DNA of 64,000 nt from assembly GCF_024213195.1 (NCBI RefSeq), contig NZ_JANAVF010000001.1, positions 806,001-870,000 of the forward strand, given 5' to 3'. Shown in pieces: positions 32,308 through 39,712 of the stretch. Under the pieces are notes generated by a model that saw only the letters and a list, made by a program, of their open reading frames with translations, ran no database searches and was not told the DNA's origin. Origin of the DNA: Streptomyces sp. TBY4. Its GTDB lineage: Bacteria; Actinomycetota; Actinomycetes; Streptomycetales; Streptomycetaceae. The translations under genes and the position numbers were made by a program. Position 1 is the stretch's first letter, and each line of letters begins with the position of its first letter.

Positions 32308-33146
32308 GGCTGTACGAGTCCTCCGTAGGCGTCGGGGCGGCGGTCGCGGTAGAAGGCCCACTGGTCGCGGACCTCCTTGATGAGGTCGAAGTCGAGGTCG
32401 CGGACGAGGAGTTCCTCCTCCTTGTCGCTGGCGACCTCCCCGACGAACTGGCCGCGCGGGTCGACGAAGTAGCTGGTGCCGTAGAAGTCGTTGTCGCCGT
32501 ACTCCTCCTGGCCGACGCGGTTGATGGCGGCGACGAAGTACTCGTTGGCGACGGCGGAGGCGGGCTGCTCCAGCTGCCACAGGTAGCCGGAGAGGCCCCG
32601 GGAGGTGGCGGAGGGGTTGTAGACCAACTGGGCGCCGTTCAGCCCGAGTTCGCGCCAGCCCTCCGGAAAGTGGCGGTCGTAGCAGATGTAGACGCCGACC
32701 TTGCCGACCGCGGTGTCGAAGACGGGGAAGCCGAGGTTGCCCGGGCGGAAGTAGTACTTCTCCCAGAAGCCCCTGACCTGGGGGATGTGGTGCTTGCGGT
32801 ACTTGCCGAGGTAGCTTCCGTCGGCGTCGATGACCGCGGCGGTGTTGTAGTAGAACCCCTCGGACTCCAGCTCGAAGACAGGCACGACGATCACCATGCC
32901 GGTCTCGCGGGCGAGGGCCTGCATCCGCCGGACGGTGGGGCCGTCGGGGACGGCCTCGGCCCAGCGGTAGTGCTCGGGCTCCTGGACCTGGCAGAAGTAG
33001 GGGGCGTTGAAGACTTCCTGGAAGCCGATGATCTTCGCGCCCTGGGCGGCGGCCCGGCGGGCGTGCTCCTCGTGTTTGGCGATCATCGACTCGGTGTCTC
33101 CGGTCCAGGTGGCCTGGACGAGTGCGGCGCGGACGACTTGGGCCAT
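32304..33146 (-). CDS. Nitrilase-superfamily amidohydrolase, N-carbamoyl-beta-alanine (beta-ureidopropionase) type
   Basis: A 280-residue carbon-nitrogen hydrolase with the complete catalytic set: Glu44 in GFQEVFNAPYF, Lys118 in GKYRKHHIP and Cys155 in VYICYDRHFPEGW. GFWEKYYFRPGN and VFDTAVGKVGV match beta-ureidopropionases. It should cleave N-carbamoyl-beta-alanine to beta-alanine, CO2 and ammonia, the third step of reductive pyrimidine breakdown. It is the first gene of a four-gene operon; the next start overlaps its stop. No dihydropyrimidine dehydrogenase (first step) is in the window. Two inverted repeats upstream are candidate operators. Confidence 0.92.
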   Translation of the reverse strand: MAQVVRAALVQATWTGDTESMIAKHEEHARRAAAQGAKIIGFQEVFNAPYFCQVQEPEHYRWAEAVPDGPTVRRMQALARETGMVIVVPVFELESEGFYYNTAAVIDADGSYLGKYRKHHIPQVRGFWEKYYFRPGNLGFPVFDTAVGKVGVYICYDRHFPEGWRELGLNGAQLVYNPSATSRGLSGYLWQLEQPASAVANEYFVAAINRVGQEEYGDNDFYGTSYFVDPRGQFVGEVASDKEEELLVRDLDFDLIKEVRDQWAFYRDRRPDAYGGLVQP

Positions 33147-33177
33147 GAGCTGCTCCTCGCGACGGGGTACGCCGGCT

Positions 33178-33191
33178 TCTACGCACGTAGA
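33178..33191. promoter_or_regulatory. Inverted repeat close to the pyrimidine operon start
   Basis: TCTACGCACGTAGA at 33178-33191 is an inverted repeat with 6-bp arms and a 2-base centre, 31 bases before the ATG of the first operon gene. Its position near the expected transcription start suits a repressor site. Confidence 0.45.
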
Positions 33192-33265
33192 GGGTGTACG
33201 ACGGCTGCGCGTAGGGAGTTGAAGGTAGGCCTCGGTCAGGCCGGGGGCAAGACCGCGTTGCGCGG

Positions 33266-33285
33266 TTGGAGTAGTCGATCTCCAA
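33266..33285. promoter_or_regulatory. Second inverted repeat upstream of the pyrimidine operon
   Basis: TTGGAG at 33266-33271 and CTCCAA at 33280-33285 form an inverted repeat with an 8-base centre about 120 bases upstream of the operon. GCG and CGC flanks extend the symmetry with small gaps. An activator or repressor site is possible. Confidence 0.35.
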
Positions 33286-33320
33286 ACGCAGGAGTTACGT
33301 CGGCACGCAGTCGTTTCCGA

Positions 33321-35492
33321 TCATCCGACGGGCAGATTCGCGACTCGAAGGGCATGCAACAGGTCGCGGTGATGGGCCCCCGAGAGGGCTTCGGCGGCGC
33401 GCAGCAGCCGGGGCGCGAACCACCGGGGGTCCCGGCGGGCGAGCCGGGCCGACTCCTCGGCGGTGCGGACCCGGACGAAGGCGGCGAGCAGGGCGTCGGC
33501 CTGCGGAGTGTGGCCGGCGTCCGCGAGGACGAGGACGGCCTCGGCGATCTCTGCGGCCGGCCGGGCCACGCCCTGGCGCAGCAGGGCTTCGCGGTCGGCC
33601 GGCCCGAGCGCGGCGGCGGCCGCGGCGAACCGGGCGGGCGGCAGCGAGGCCGCCTCCCAGAGCAGGGTCGCCCAGTCCGCGGCCAGCCCGGCGCGCGCCA
33701 GCTCCTCCCCCAGCCGCACCAACTGCCCGGCGGGCCCGGCGGCGGCCTCGCAGAGCAACGCGTGCGCCTCCCCACTCCGCCCCTGCCCCCGCAGCCCCAC
33801 CAGCCCCTCCACAAACCCGAGGACATCCCCCACCCCCCGCTCCGCACCACCCGACGCCTCTTGGCCGGGGGCCGGAGCGATCCACGGAGCGGGCGCGCCC
33901 TGCGGAGCCTCGGCGGACGCGGGGCCGCCGTGCACGCCGGTGCCGGGGGCCGGAGCGTGCCACTGGGCGGACGCGCCTCCCTGGGAACCCGCGGCGGAGG
34001 CGGGGTCGCCGGGCACACCGTGTGCACCGGGGCCGGAGGCCGCAGCGAGCCACTCGGCGGACACGCCGCCCTGCACCCCCGCGGCGGAGGCGGAGCCGCC
34101 GAACTCCCCCTGAGCACCGGGGCCGGAGGCCGCAGCGTGCCACTCGGTGGACGCGCCTCCCTGCGCACCCGCGGCGGGGTTGCCCCACGTGCCGGGCGGG
34201 CCGGTGTCGGGGGTCGGGGCGGAGGCCCCGTCCGGCCAGGGGGCGGGCTCGCCCTGCGGGTGGGGCCGGGGCCCCGGGGCGGCGGCGCTGCCGGGTCCGG
34301 GGGTGTGCTCCGTACTCCAGGCCGGGACGCCGGGGCGTGTCGCTGCGACGGGGGCGGGGCCTCCCGCCGCAGCGCCCTGCTCCGGCCCCGGATCCCCCGC
34401 CGGGGCGGGCCCGGCGGCCGGTCGGGCGGGCCGCCCGAAGCGGGCGCCGCGCAGGGGCGTGGCGGACGAAGGATCCTCCGGGGGCAGGGCGACGGCTCGG
34501 GCTCCGGCTGCCTCCACCCCCGCCCCCGCGTACCGGGCCCCGCCGCCGCGCCGCGCACCGCGCAGCCACCGCCCCTCGGCCCGCCCGACCGGCCGCCCGG
34601 CCCCTTCCGGCGCCGTGTCCGATCCCCGGCCCGATTCCCTGTCTGCTGCCATGTCCGACATCGCGCCCGGAGCCGCGCCCTGCGCCTCCGCGGGCGCCCC
34701 GGCCCAGGACTCTGCCCGCGCGCCGCCCCACACCCCCGCGGCCCCCGCCGGCGCCTCCGCCCGCGCCCCGGCTCGGGATCCCGTCCGCGCGACGGGCCGC
34801 ATTCCTTCGCGCGGCCCCGGCCACACCGCCGCAGCCTCCACCCCGCCACTCGCTCCCGCCGATCCCCCGGCAGGCTCCGCACCCCGCGCCCCGCCCCGTA
34901 CCCCCGGCCAAGCCGCCGCAGGCGTCCCGCGCTGTGCCGGTACCGCGTGCAGGGGGTCCGGCCGGGACGGGGGTCCGGGGCGGTCGCCGTCCGGGGTCAC
35001 CGCCTCCAGGCGGGCCGCGAGGTCCTCGTGGCGGGCCGTCGCGCGGGCGGCGTCGTCGCGGGTCCAGGAGAGTTCCCGGGACAGGGCCTCCGCCTCCGCC
35101 GGGTCCACCGCTTCCGCGAGCCGCGCGGTCAGCAGGCGCTGGGCCGTCCGGGCCCGGGCCCGCTGCTCCGCGGCCGACGCGAGCAGCGTGCGCAGTTCCT
35201 CCTCCCCGCCCGGCAGCCGGTCCCAGATCCCGACCGCGGCGGCCCGCAGTCCGGCCGCGTACCGCGTCTCGCGTTCGAGCGCCGCCGCGCCCGTCGTGGC
35301 CGCCAAGTCGGCGAGCAGTGACTCCAGTACGTCCCACGGCGGCATCGCCGCCCCGTCCAGGCAGGCCCGCATTCCCTCCGGGTCCCGCCGCAGGAACTCC
35401 CCGTACCAACCCGCCCCGGAATCCAGTCGCTGCGTCAACCCCCGCATGTATCCGGAGAGTTGGCCGATCACCTGCGAAGTCGCGGTCTCCAT
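33321..35492 (-). CDS. Large Ala/Gly/Pro-rich protein with tandem repeats and two folded ends
   Basis: A protein of about 723 residues (ATG at 35492; a GTG at 35510 is an alternative). The N-terminal part (about 1-165) is predicted mainly helical, with WYGEFLRRDPEGMRACLDG and a charged, possibly coiled-coil stretch (TARLAEAVDPAEAEALSREL). A long disordered Ala/Gly/Pro/Arg region (about 170-540) ends in a tandem repeat of 30, 30 and 26 residues anchored by Trp. The C-terminal part (about 555-723) is helical, with LLCEAAAGPAG and LARRDPRWFAPRLLRAAEAL. No membrane segment or signal peptide. Databases may label such proteins UL36-like from low complexity alone. The function is unknown. It is divergent in content from the pyrimidine operon downstream. 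Confidence 0.7.
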   Translation of the reverse strand: METATSQVIGQLSGYMRGLTQRLDSGAGWYGEFLRRDPEGMRACLDGAAMPPWDVLESLLADLAATTGAAALERETRYAAGLRAAAVGIWDRLPGGEEELRTLLASAAEQRARARTAQRLLTARLAEAVDPAEAEALSRELSWTRDDAARATARHEDLAARLEAVTPDGDRPGPPSRPDPLHAVPAQRGTPAAAWPGVRGGARGAEPAGGSAGASGGVEAAAVWPGPREGMRPVARTGSRAGARAEAPAGAAGVWGGARAESWAGAPAEAQGAAPGAMSDMAADRESGRGSDTAPEGAGRPVGRAEGRWLRGARRGGGARYAGAGVEAAGARAVALPPEDPSSATPLRGARFGRPARPAAGPAPAGDPGPEQGAAAGGPAPVAATRPGVPAWSTEHTPGPGSAAAPGPRPHPQGEPAPWPDGASAPTPDTGPPGTWGNPAAGAQGGASTEWHAAASGPGAQGEFGGSASAAGVQGGVSAEWLAAASGPGAHGVPGDPASAAGSQGGASAQWHAPAPGTGVHGGPASAEAPQGAPAPWIAPAPGQEASGGAERGVGDVLGFVEGLVGLRGQGRSGEAHALLCEAAAGPAGQLVRLGEELARAGLAADWATLLWEAASLPPARFAAAAAALGPADREALLRQGVARPAAEIAEAVLVLADAGHTPQADALLAAFVRVRTAEESARLARRDPRWFAPRLLRAAEALSGAHHRDLLHALRVANLPVG
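33870..34160 (-). repeat. In-frame tandem repeat inside the low-complexity protein gene
   Basis: Three unit boundaries can be placed by a conserved Trp codon: the periods are 90, 90 and 78 bases, all multiples of three. Each unit reads roughly ASGPGAxG, then a Gly/Ser/Ala segment, then GG(A/V)S(A/T)(E/Q)W. The two 90-base units are closely similar and the 78-base unit is more diverged, so the array probably grew by slippage or unequal exchange. Confidence 0.7.
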
Positions 35493-35537
35493 CCCTGCAT
35501 TGGATCCCACCCGTGTTACGGGCGGACTACAGGAGTC

Positions 35538-35936
35538 TCAAAGGTTGACGGCGGGCGGGGCAAGCCTGACTGCGATCGCGGTGTGAGGCCGCCCGCGCCG
35601 GACCACCGCGGCCGGCACGTCCAGCAGCCAGAACTGCCAGGTGTACTTGCGCAGCATCAGCTTCCGCACCCGCTTCAGCCCCGCCGCGTCCAGCAGCCGC
35701 GCCTCGCCCTCGGCGACCGCGGCCCCTTCGGCCACCCGCCCGCGCACGTCGCAGGCCACGACCGTGGCCCGCCCGTTGTTGCGGATCCGCTTCACCTTCC
35801 AGGCGTCGTCGCGCGTCCAGACGTACAGCTCGTCGCCGTCCGCCACCGCCCACACCGGCGTGGCCACCGGCGTGCCGTCCTTGCGGAAGGTGGTGAGACT
35901 GACGTACTTCGCCCTGCCCAGCTCCTCGATCGTCAT
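35538..35936 (-). CDS. PPOX-class (pyridoxamine-oxidase-fold) F420- or FMN-binding protein
   Basis: A 132-residue split-barrel protein: YVSLTTFRKDGTPVATPVWAV near the N-terminus, ELYVWTRDDAWKVKRIRNN and VVACDVRG in the middle, and WLLDVPAAVVRRGRP near the end. This pattern is typical of actinobacterial PPOX-class F420-dependent enzymes that reduce small aromatic or quinone-like substrates. The ATG at 35936 begins MTIEELGRAKYV. The MarR gene upstream on the same strand ends 23 bases before it, so they may be co-transcribed. Confidence 0.85.
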   Translation of the reverse strand: MTIEELGRAKYVSLTTFRKDGTPVATPVWAVADGDELYVWTRDDAWKVKRIRNNGRATVVACDVRGRVAEGAAVAEGEARLLDAAGLKRVRKLMLRKYTWQFWLLDVPAAVVRRGRPHTAIAVRLAPPAVNL

Positions 35937-35959
35937 GCGCCAGACCCTACGCGGCCCGC

Positions 35960-36388
35960 TCAGCGGGAGGTGACGGCCCGCTCCAGCAGGGCCCGCAGTA
36001 CGTCCTGCTCCTCCGGGGCGAGCCCGGACACCGGCGAGTCCACGGCGAGCAGGCCGAGGAGCCGGGCACGCAGGGCGGCCCCCTCGGGGGTGAGGACGAG
36101 CTGCCGGGCACGGCGGTCGGTGGGGTGCGGGTGCCGCTCGATCAGGAGCTGCTTCTCCAGCTTGTCGACGACGAAGGTGGCGTTGGAGGGCTCGCAGCTC
36201 ATGCGTTCGGCGAGCTCCCTCATGGTCATCGGACCGCTCATCTCCCGCAGCGCGGTCGCCTGGGAGGCGGTGAGGCCCAGGGTGGCGGCCCGCTCCCGTA
36301 CGTGTTCGGCGATCCGGTGGGCCAGCCCGTCCACCAGCCCGCACAGCTGCCGTTCGGCGATGGCCTGGCGCTCGGGGGGTGTCGTCAT
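35960..36388 (-). CDS. MarR-family transcriptional regulator
   Basis: A 142-residue MarR protein. The winged helix covers about residues 35-105, with LTASQATALREM, MRELAERMSCEPSNATFVVDKLE and the wing PTDRRARQLVLT; dimerisation helices flank it. It is divergent from the metallo-hydrolase gene at 36522. The palindrome at 36431-36443 between the two starts is a likely operator through which it would repress both the hydrolase and itself. The PPOX gene follows on the same strand. Confidence 0.92.
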   Translation of the reverse strand: MTTPPERQAIAERQLCGLVDGLAHRIAEHVRERAATLGLTASQATALREMSGPMTMRELAERMSCEPSNATFVVDKLEKQLLIERHPHPTDRRARQLVLTPEGAALRARLLGLLAVDSPVSGLAPEEQDVLRALLERAVTSR

Positions 36389-36430
36389 GGCGCCAGTTTA
36401 GCAAGTCCCTCAAGCCAGAATAATTACAGC

Positions 36431-36443
36431 TTGAATGATTCAA
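36431..36443. promoter_or_regulatory. Probable MarR operator
   Basis: TTGAATGATTCAA is a perfect 13-bp palindrome in an unusually A+T-rich divergent region, 42 bases from the MarR start and 78 bases from the metallo-hydrolase start. Partial copies (TTGA and TCAA half sites) surround it, including CTCAAG and ACTTGA. Size and position fit MarR-family operators. Confidence 0.65.
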
Positions 36444-36521
36444 ACTTGATGCTTATGGTTGGCGCACCGCCCCGGCAGACCGGCCGGCGGCAGCCTGATG
36501 GCACTTCACCAAGGAGCCCCC

Positions 36522-37412
36522 ATGCCCGAATTGACGACGACTGCGGCGCACGAAGGACGGCTGAACCGCCCCGCGGGAATCCGCTCCCTGTGGCTGGGCG
36601 ACACGAAGGTCTCGTACGTGCCGGACGGCGACGTACGGCTCCGGCCCCGGCCGCTGCTCCCGGACACCACCGACGAGGTGTGGGCCGCCCACCCGGAGTA
36701 CCTGGACGGCACGGGCCACCTCGTGGCGAGCGTCGGCGGTCTGCTGGTCGAGCACGGCGGCCGGGCGCTGCTGATCGACGCGGGCTTCGGCCCGCAGACG
36801 TTCCGGACTCCGGACGGACCCCTCGGCGTGATCCACGGAGGCGCGCTCCCCGGCAGCCTGGCCGGACTCGGCCTCGCCCCGGAGGACATCGAGGCGGTGG
36901 CCTTCACCCACCTCCACTCCGACCACATCGGCTGGGCCGTCCACCCCGTCCCGGGCGAGGACCGGCCCCTCTTCCCCCGCGCCGAGTACCTGATCGCCGC
37001 GCCCGAATGGGACCGGCTCGACCTCCTCGCCGCCGAGGGCACGACCGAGCGGGTCGCCGCCCTCGCACCGCGCGTGCGCACCTTCGACGACGGCCAGGAG
37101 ATCTTCCCCGGGGTCCGCGTACGGATCACCCCCGGCCACACCGTCGGCCACGCCGAGTACGTGATCACCGGCGGCGGCCGGCGCCTGATCGCCTTCGGCG
37201 ACGCCGTCCATTCGCCGATCCAGATCGACCACCCCGAGTGGTCCGCGGCCTTCGACCACGACCTCGCCCGGACGGCCGAGCACCGCCGCCGCCTGGTCGC
37301 CGAGCTGGCGGAGCCGGACACCATCGGCTTCGGCGTCCACTTCGCGGACGTGGTGTTCGGACGGGTCCGGCAGGACGGGACCGGCCCGGCCTGGCAGCCC
37401 GTGGACGCCTGA
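36522..37412 (+). CDS. Metallo-beta-lactamase-fold hydrolase
   Basis: A 296-residue MBL-fold enzyme. The metal-binding motif is THLHSDHIGW (His and Asp near residues 130-135); further ligands come from PGHTVGHAEYV and FGDAVHSPIQ. LLVEHGGRALLIDAGFG marks the first strands. The ATG at 36522 has AAGGAG 6 bases upstream; an earlier in-frame ATG at 36459 lacks one. It resembles quorum-quenching lactonase-like and related hydrolases, but the substrate cannot be named. It is probably repressed by the divergent MarR protein. Confidence 0.85.
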   Translation: MPELTTTAAHEGRLNRPAGIRSLWLGDTKVSYVPDGDVRLRPRPLLPDTTDEVWAAHPEYLDGTGHLVASVGGLLVEHGGRALLIDAGFGPQTFRTPDGPLGVIHGGALPGSLAGLGLAPEDIEAVAFTHLHSDHIGWAVHPVPGEDRPLFPRAEYLIAAPEWDRLDLLAAEGTTERVAALAPRVRTFDDGQEIFPGVRVRITPGHTVGHAEYVITGGGRRLIAFGDAVHSPIQIDHPEWSAAFDHDLARTAEHRRRLVAELAEPDTIGFGVHFADVVFGRVRQDGTGPAWQPVDA

Positions 37413-37433
37413 GAACGGCCGGGCCCGAGCACC

Positions 37434-38479
37434 TCAGACGACCGGCGCCGCCTCCCCGTGCGTCAGGGTCTCCCACGCCACGAACAGGTCGTCCGTCCCG
37501 GCCGGCCGGGTCTTCTCGACCAGCTCGCGGGTGTACGGGAGTTCCGCGCCCGTCCGCACCGCGTAGTGCTGGAGCGCGACCTCCAGGTCGGGTCCCATCG
37601 TGCGCTCCAGCTTGCCGCCGCACAGCCAGCCGGGGGCCTCTTCCCCCAGCTGGTACTTCGCGTGGAACTCCAGCGCCGCCCGGAGCCGCTCGCCCTGCTC
37701 CCGGTAGAGGTCGACGCCCTGGTGCCAGGCCGTCTCCGCGATGTGCGCGGAGGCCGCGAGCGCGTAGCCGACGTGCATCAGGTTGCGGCAGGTCTCCTGG
37801 GCCATGCCGTCGGCGTACGCCCCCTGGCCGAACCAGTACGCCGCCACCTTCTCCGGCGAGTCGATGCCGATGCGCGGCGGGGCCAGCGGGTGCGCGCCGT
37901 CCCGCCGGAGGTAGAAGTAGGCCGGGACGCGCTCCCGGAACCGCTCCAGGGACTCCCGGAAGACGTCCTGGTCCTCCAGGAGGACGGAGATGCTCAAGGC
38001 GGCGTCGGTCATGGCCAGTTCCCAGTTGCCGTTGTACGCCGGCACCTGCGTGCGGACGGCCGGGAGGTAGGCGGTGCGCAGCATCTCCTTGAAGCGGGCG
38101 ACCCGCTCGTCCCCCCAGTGCGGGTAGCCGGCGTGGACGATCTCGGCGGCGCGGGCCCAGGTGGAGCCGGACCAGGCGGCCTGGAGGCCCGCGTTGTCCT
38201 CGGTGTGACGCTTCATCGCGGCCGACCAGCCGTCCATGATCTGCACGGCCTTGCGGGCATGGGAGGCCTTGCCGTTCACCGACCACAGCAGGGCGTGGGT
38301 GTACGCGGCTGGAGCCCGGTGTGGCTGACGACGACTCCCGGGTGGCGGAAGACCACCTGGCCCGGGTCCCTGCCGTGGGCCCGGCCCTCGGGGGCGGCGC
38401 ATGCCGCGAGCAGCAGGCCGCCCGCGAGGAGGGCGCCCACGAGTCCGAGGCCGAGTCGCTTGGATGTGGATGCGTTCAT
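37434..38479 (-). pseudogene. Alginate-lyase-family lipoprotein gene with internal deletion and frameshift
   Basis: The first part, from the ATG at 38479, encodes a lipoprotein signal (LGLGLVGALLAGGLLLAAC) and then FRHPGVVVSHTGLQ, the expected start of an alginate-lyase-family protein. At about 38315 this frame runs into nonsense. Homology continues in another frame with AYTHALLWSVNGKASHARKA and runs to the end (NGNWELAMTDAALSIS, GGKLERTMGPDLEVALQHY). About 60-70 residues normally found between these parts are missing. The gene should therefore be non-functional unless a frameshift is programmed. The downstream open frame lacks a credible start. Confidence 0.8.
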
Positions 38480-38532
38480 GTCTGACACGCCTTCACGCTT
38501 GCCCCGCGTCCCGGTCCTCCCACCGCCGATTG

Positions 38533-38598
38533 GGCCGTTCGGCCCGCCGGGCCCGCCCTAAGGGCACGCCGGAGGGCGGGCCCGTCGGCCGAACGGCC
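38533..38598 (-). terminator. Very long hairpin terminator behind the XRE gene
   Basis: The left arm at 38533-38558 pairs with 38574-38598 in a stem of about 25 bp with one small internal mismatch, around a 15-base loop. It lies 25 bases after the stop of the XRE gene and 54 bases before the start of the broken lyase gene on the same strand. Confidence 0.75.
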
Positions 38599-38622
38599 GC
38601 GACCCGCCCGCTCCCCCGGACC

Positions 38623-38874
38623 TCACACGGAGACGAGGGCGCAGCGCCGCATCACTTCGTCCAGGGAGAGGCCCAGGGCCTCCGCCAGGGCGGCGACGGT
38701 GAAGAAGGCCGGGGTCGGGGCCCGGCCGGTCTCGATCTTGCGGAGGGTTTCGGCGGAGAGCCCGGCGCTGGCCGCGACCTCGACCATGCTGCGGCCACCG
38801 CGGGCCGTGCGCAACAGGGCGCCGAGCCGCTCGCCGCGCTCGCGCTCTTCGGGGGTGAGGGGGGTACGGACCAT
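38623..38874 (-). CDS. Small XRE-family HTH regulator
   Basis: An 83-residue single-domain regulator. The HTH spans about residues 17-72, with GALLRTARGGRSMVEVAASA, LSAETLRKIETGRAPTP and VAALAEALGLSLDEVM. The ATG at 38874 is preceded at 6 bases by a perfect -10 box (TAGGAT on the minus strand) and has no ribosome site, so the message is probably leaderless. It is divergent from the methionine aminopeptidase gene, with a palindrome over that gene's -10 region. It probably represses the aminopeptidase gene, itself, or both. Confidence 0.88.
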   Translation of the reverse strand: MVRTPLTPEERERGERLGALLRTARGGRSMVEVAASAGLSAETLRKIETGRAPTPAFFTVAALAEALGLSLDEVMRRCALVSV

Positions 38875-38880
38875 GCCCTC

Positions 38881-38886
38881 ATCCTA
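38881..38886 (-). promoter_or_regulatory. -10 box of the XRE gene
   Basis: The minus strand reads TAGGAT here, the optimal Streptomyces -10 hexamer, ending 6 bases before the ATG at 38874. This is the standard layout for leaderless transcripts. No good -35 is visible. Confidence 0.6.
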
Positions 38887-38917
38887 CCCCGCAGCCCAAT
38901 AAGTATCCCGTTACAGT

Positions 38918-38931
38918 TATACCGGTATAGT
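38918..38931 (+). promoter_or_regulatory. Operator palindrome overlapping the -10 box of the aminopeptidase gene
   Basis: TATACCGGTATA at 38918-38929 is a perfect 12-bp palindrome. It overlaps TATAGT at 38926-38931, a good -10 hexamer ending 7 bases before the ATG at 38939. A repressor bound here would block the promoter. AGTTAT is repeated at 38915 and 38929. The transcript would be leaderless. Confidence 0.55.
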
Positions 38932-38938
38932 TATTGGC

Positions 38939-39706
38939 ATGGTGGAACTGAAGACAGACCGATCGATCGACCGGATGCGCGCCGCGGGCCGCGTCGTCGC
39001 GCACGCCCTCGCCGCCGTCCGGGACCGGGCCGCCGTCGGGGTGTCCCTGCTGGAGCTCGACCTGGCCGCGCGCGAGGTGCTCCGCGAGGCCGGCGCGAGC
39101 TCGCCCTTCCTCGGCTACCGGCCGCGGTTCGCCCCGGTGCCCTTCCCCGCCGTCATCTGCGCCTCCGTCAACGACGCGATCGTGCACGGCATCCCCGACG
39201 GCTACCGGCTGCGCGACGGCGACCTGGTCAGCATCGACTGCGGCGCGAAACTGGACGGCTGGGTCGGCGACGCGGCCGTCAGCTTCACCGTGGGCCGGGC
39301 CCGCCCCGAGGACCTGCGGCTGATCCGGACCGCCGAGGCCGCCCTCGCGGCGGGCATCGCCGCCGCGCGGCCCGGCAACCGCGTCGGCGACATCGCCCAC
39401 GCCATCGGCACCGTCTGCCGCGCCGCCGGGTACGGCATCCCCGACGGCTTCGGCGGCCACGGCGTCGGGCGCTCCATGCACGAGGAGCCGGGCGTGCCCA
39501 ACGAGGGCCCGGCCGGCCAGGGTACGAAGCTGCGCGCCGGCATGGTGATCGCGATCGAGCCGATGCTCGTCGCGGGCGGCACCGACGACTACGCCTGCGA
39601 CGCGGACGGCTGGACCCTGCGGACCGTCGACGGCAGCCGCGCCGCGCACGCCGAGCACACGGTCGCGATCACCGCCGCCGGTCCGAGGATCCTCACCGCC
39701 CTGTAG
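38939..39706 (+). CDS. map: Methionine aminopeptidase, type I
   Basis: A 255-residue enzyme that removes the initiator Met. Metal ligands and active-site motifs are in place: ASVNDAIVHGIP, VSIDCGAKLDGWVGDAAVSF (two Asp), GGHGVGRSMHEEP (His), IAIEPMLV (Glu) and HAEHTVAIT (Glu). The length matches the basic type I class without the N-terminal zinc extension. It is not in the usual secY-adk-map ribosomal cluster, so it is likely an extra copy. It is divergent from a small XRE regulator and probably controlled by it. The stop is 6 bases from the convergent gamma-glutamyltransferase stop. Confidence 0.93.
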   Translation: MVELKTDRSIDRMRAAGRVVAHALAAVRDRAAVGVSLLELDLAAREVLREAGASSPFLGYRPRFAPVPFPAVICASVNDAIVHGIPDGYRLRDGDLVSIDCGAKLDGWVGDAAVSFTVGRARPEDLRLIRTAEAALAAGIAAARPGNRVGDIAHAIGTVCRAAGYGIPDGFGGHGVGRSMHEEPGVPNEGPAGQGTKLRAGMVIAIEPMLVAGGTDDYACDADGWTLRTVDGSRAAHAEHTVAITAAGPRILTAL

Positions 39707-39712
39707 GGCGTG

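Noticed and set aside
33870-34160. Regularly spaced repeats considered as a CRISPR array
   Set aside because: The periods are multiples of three, the spacers are as similar as the repeats, and the array lies inside an open coding frame.
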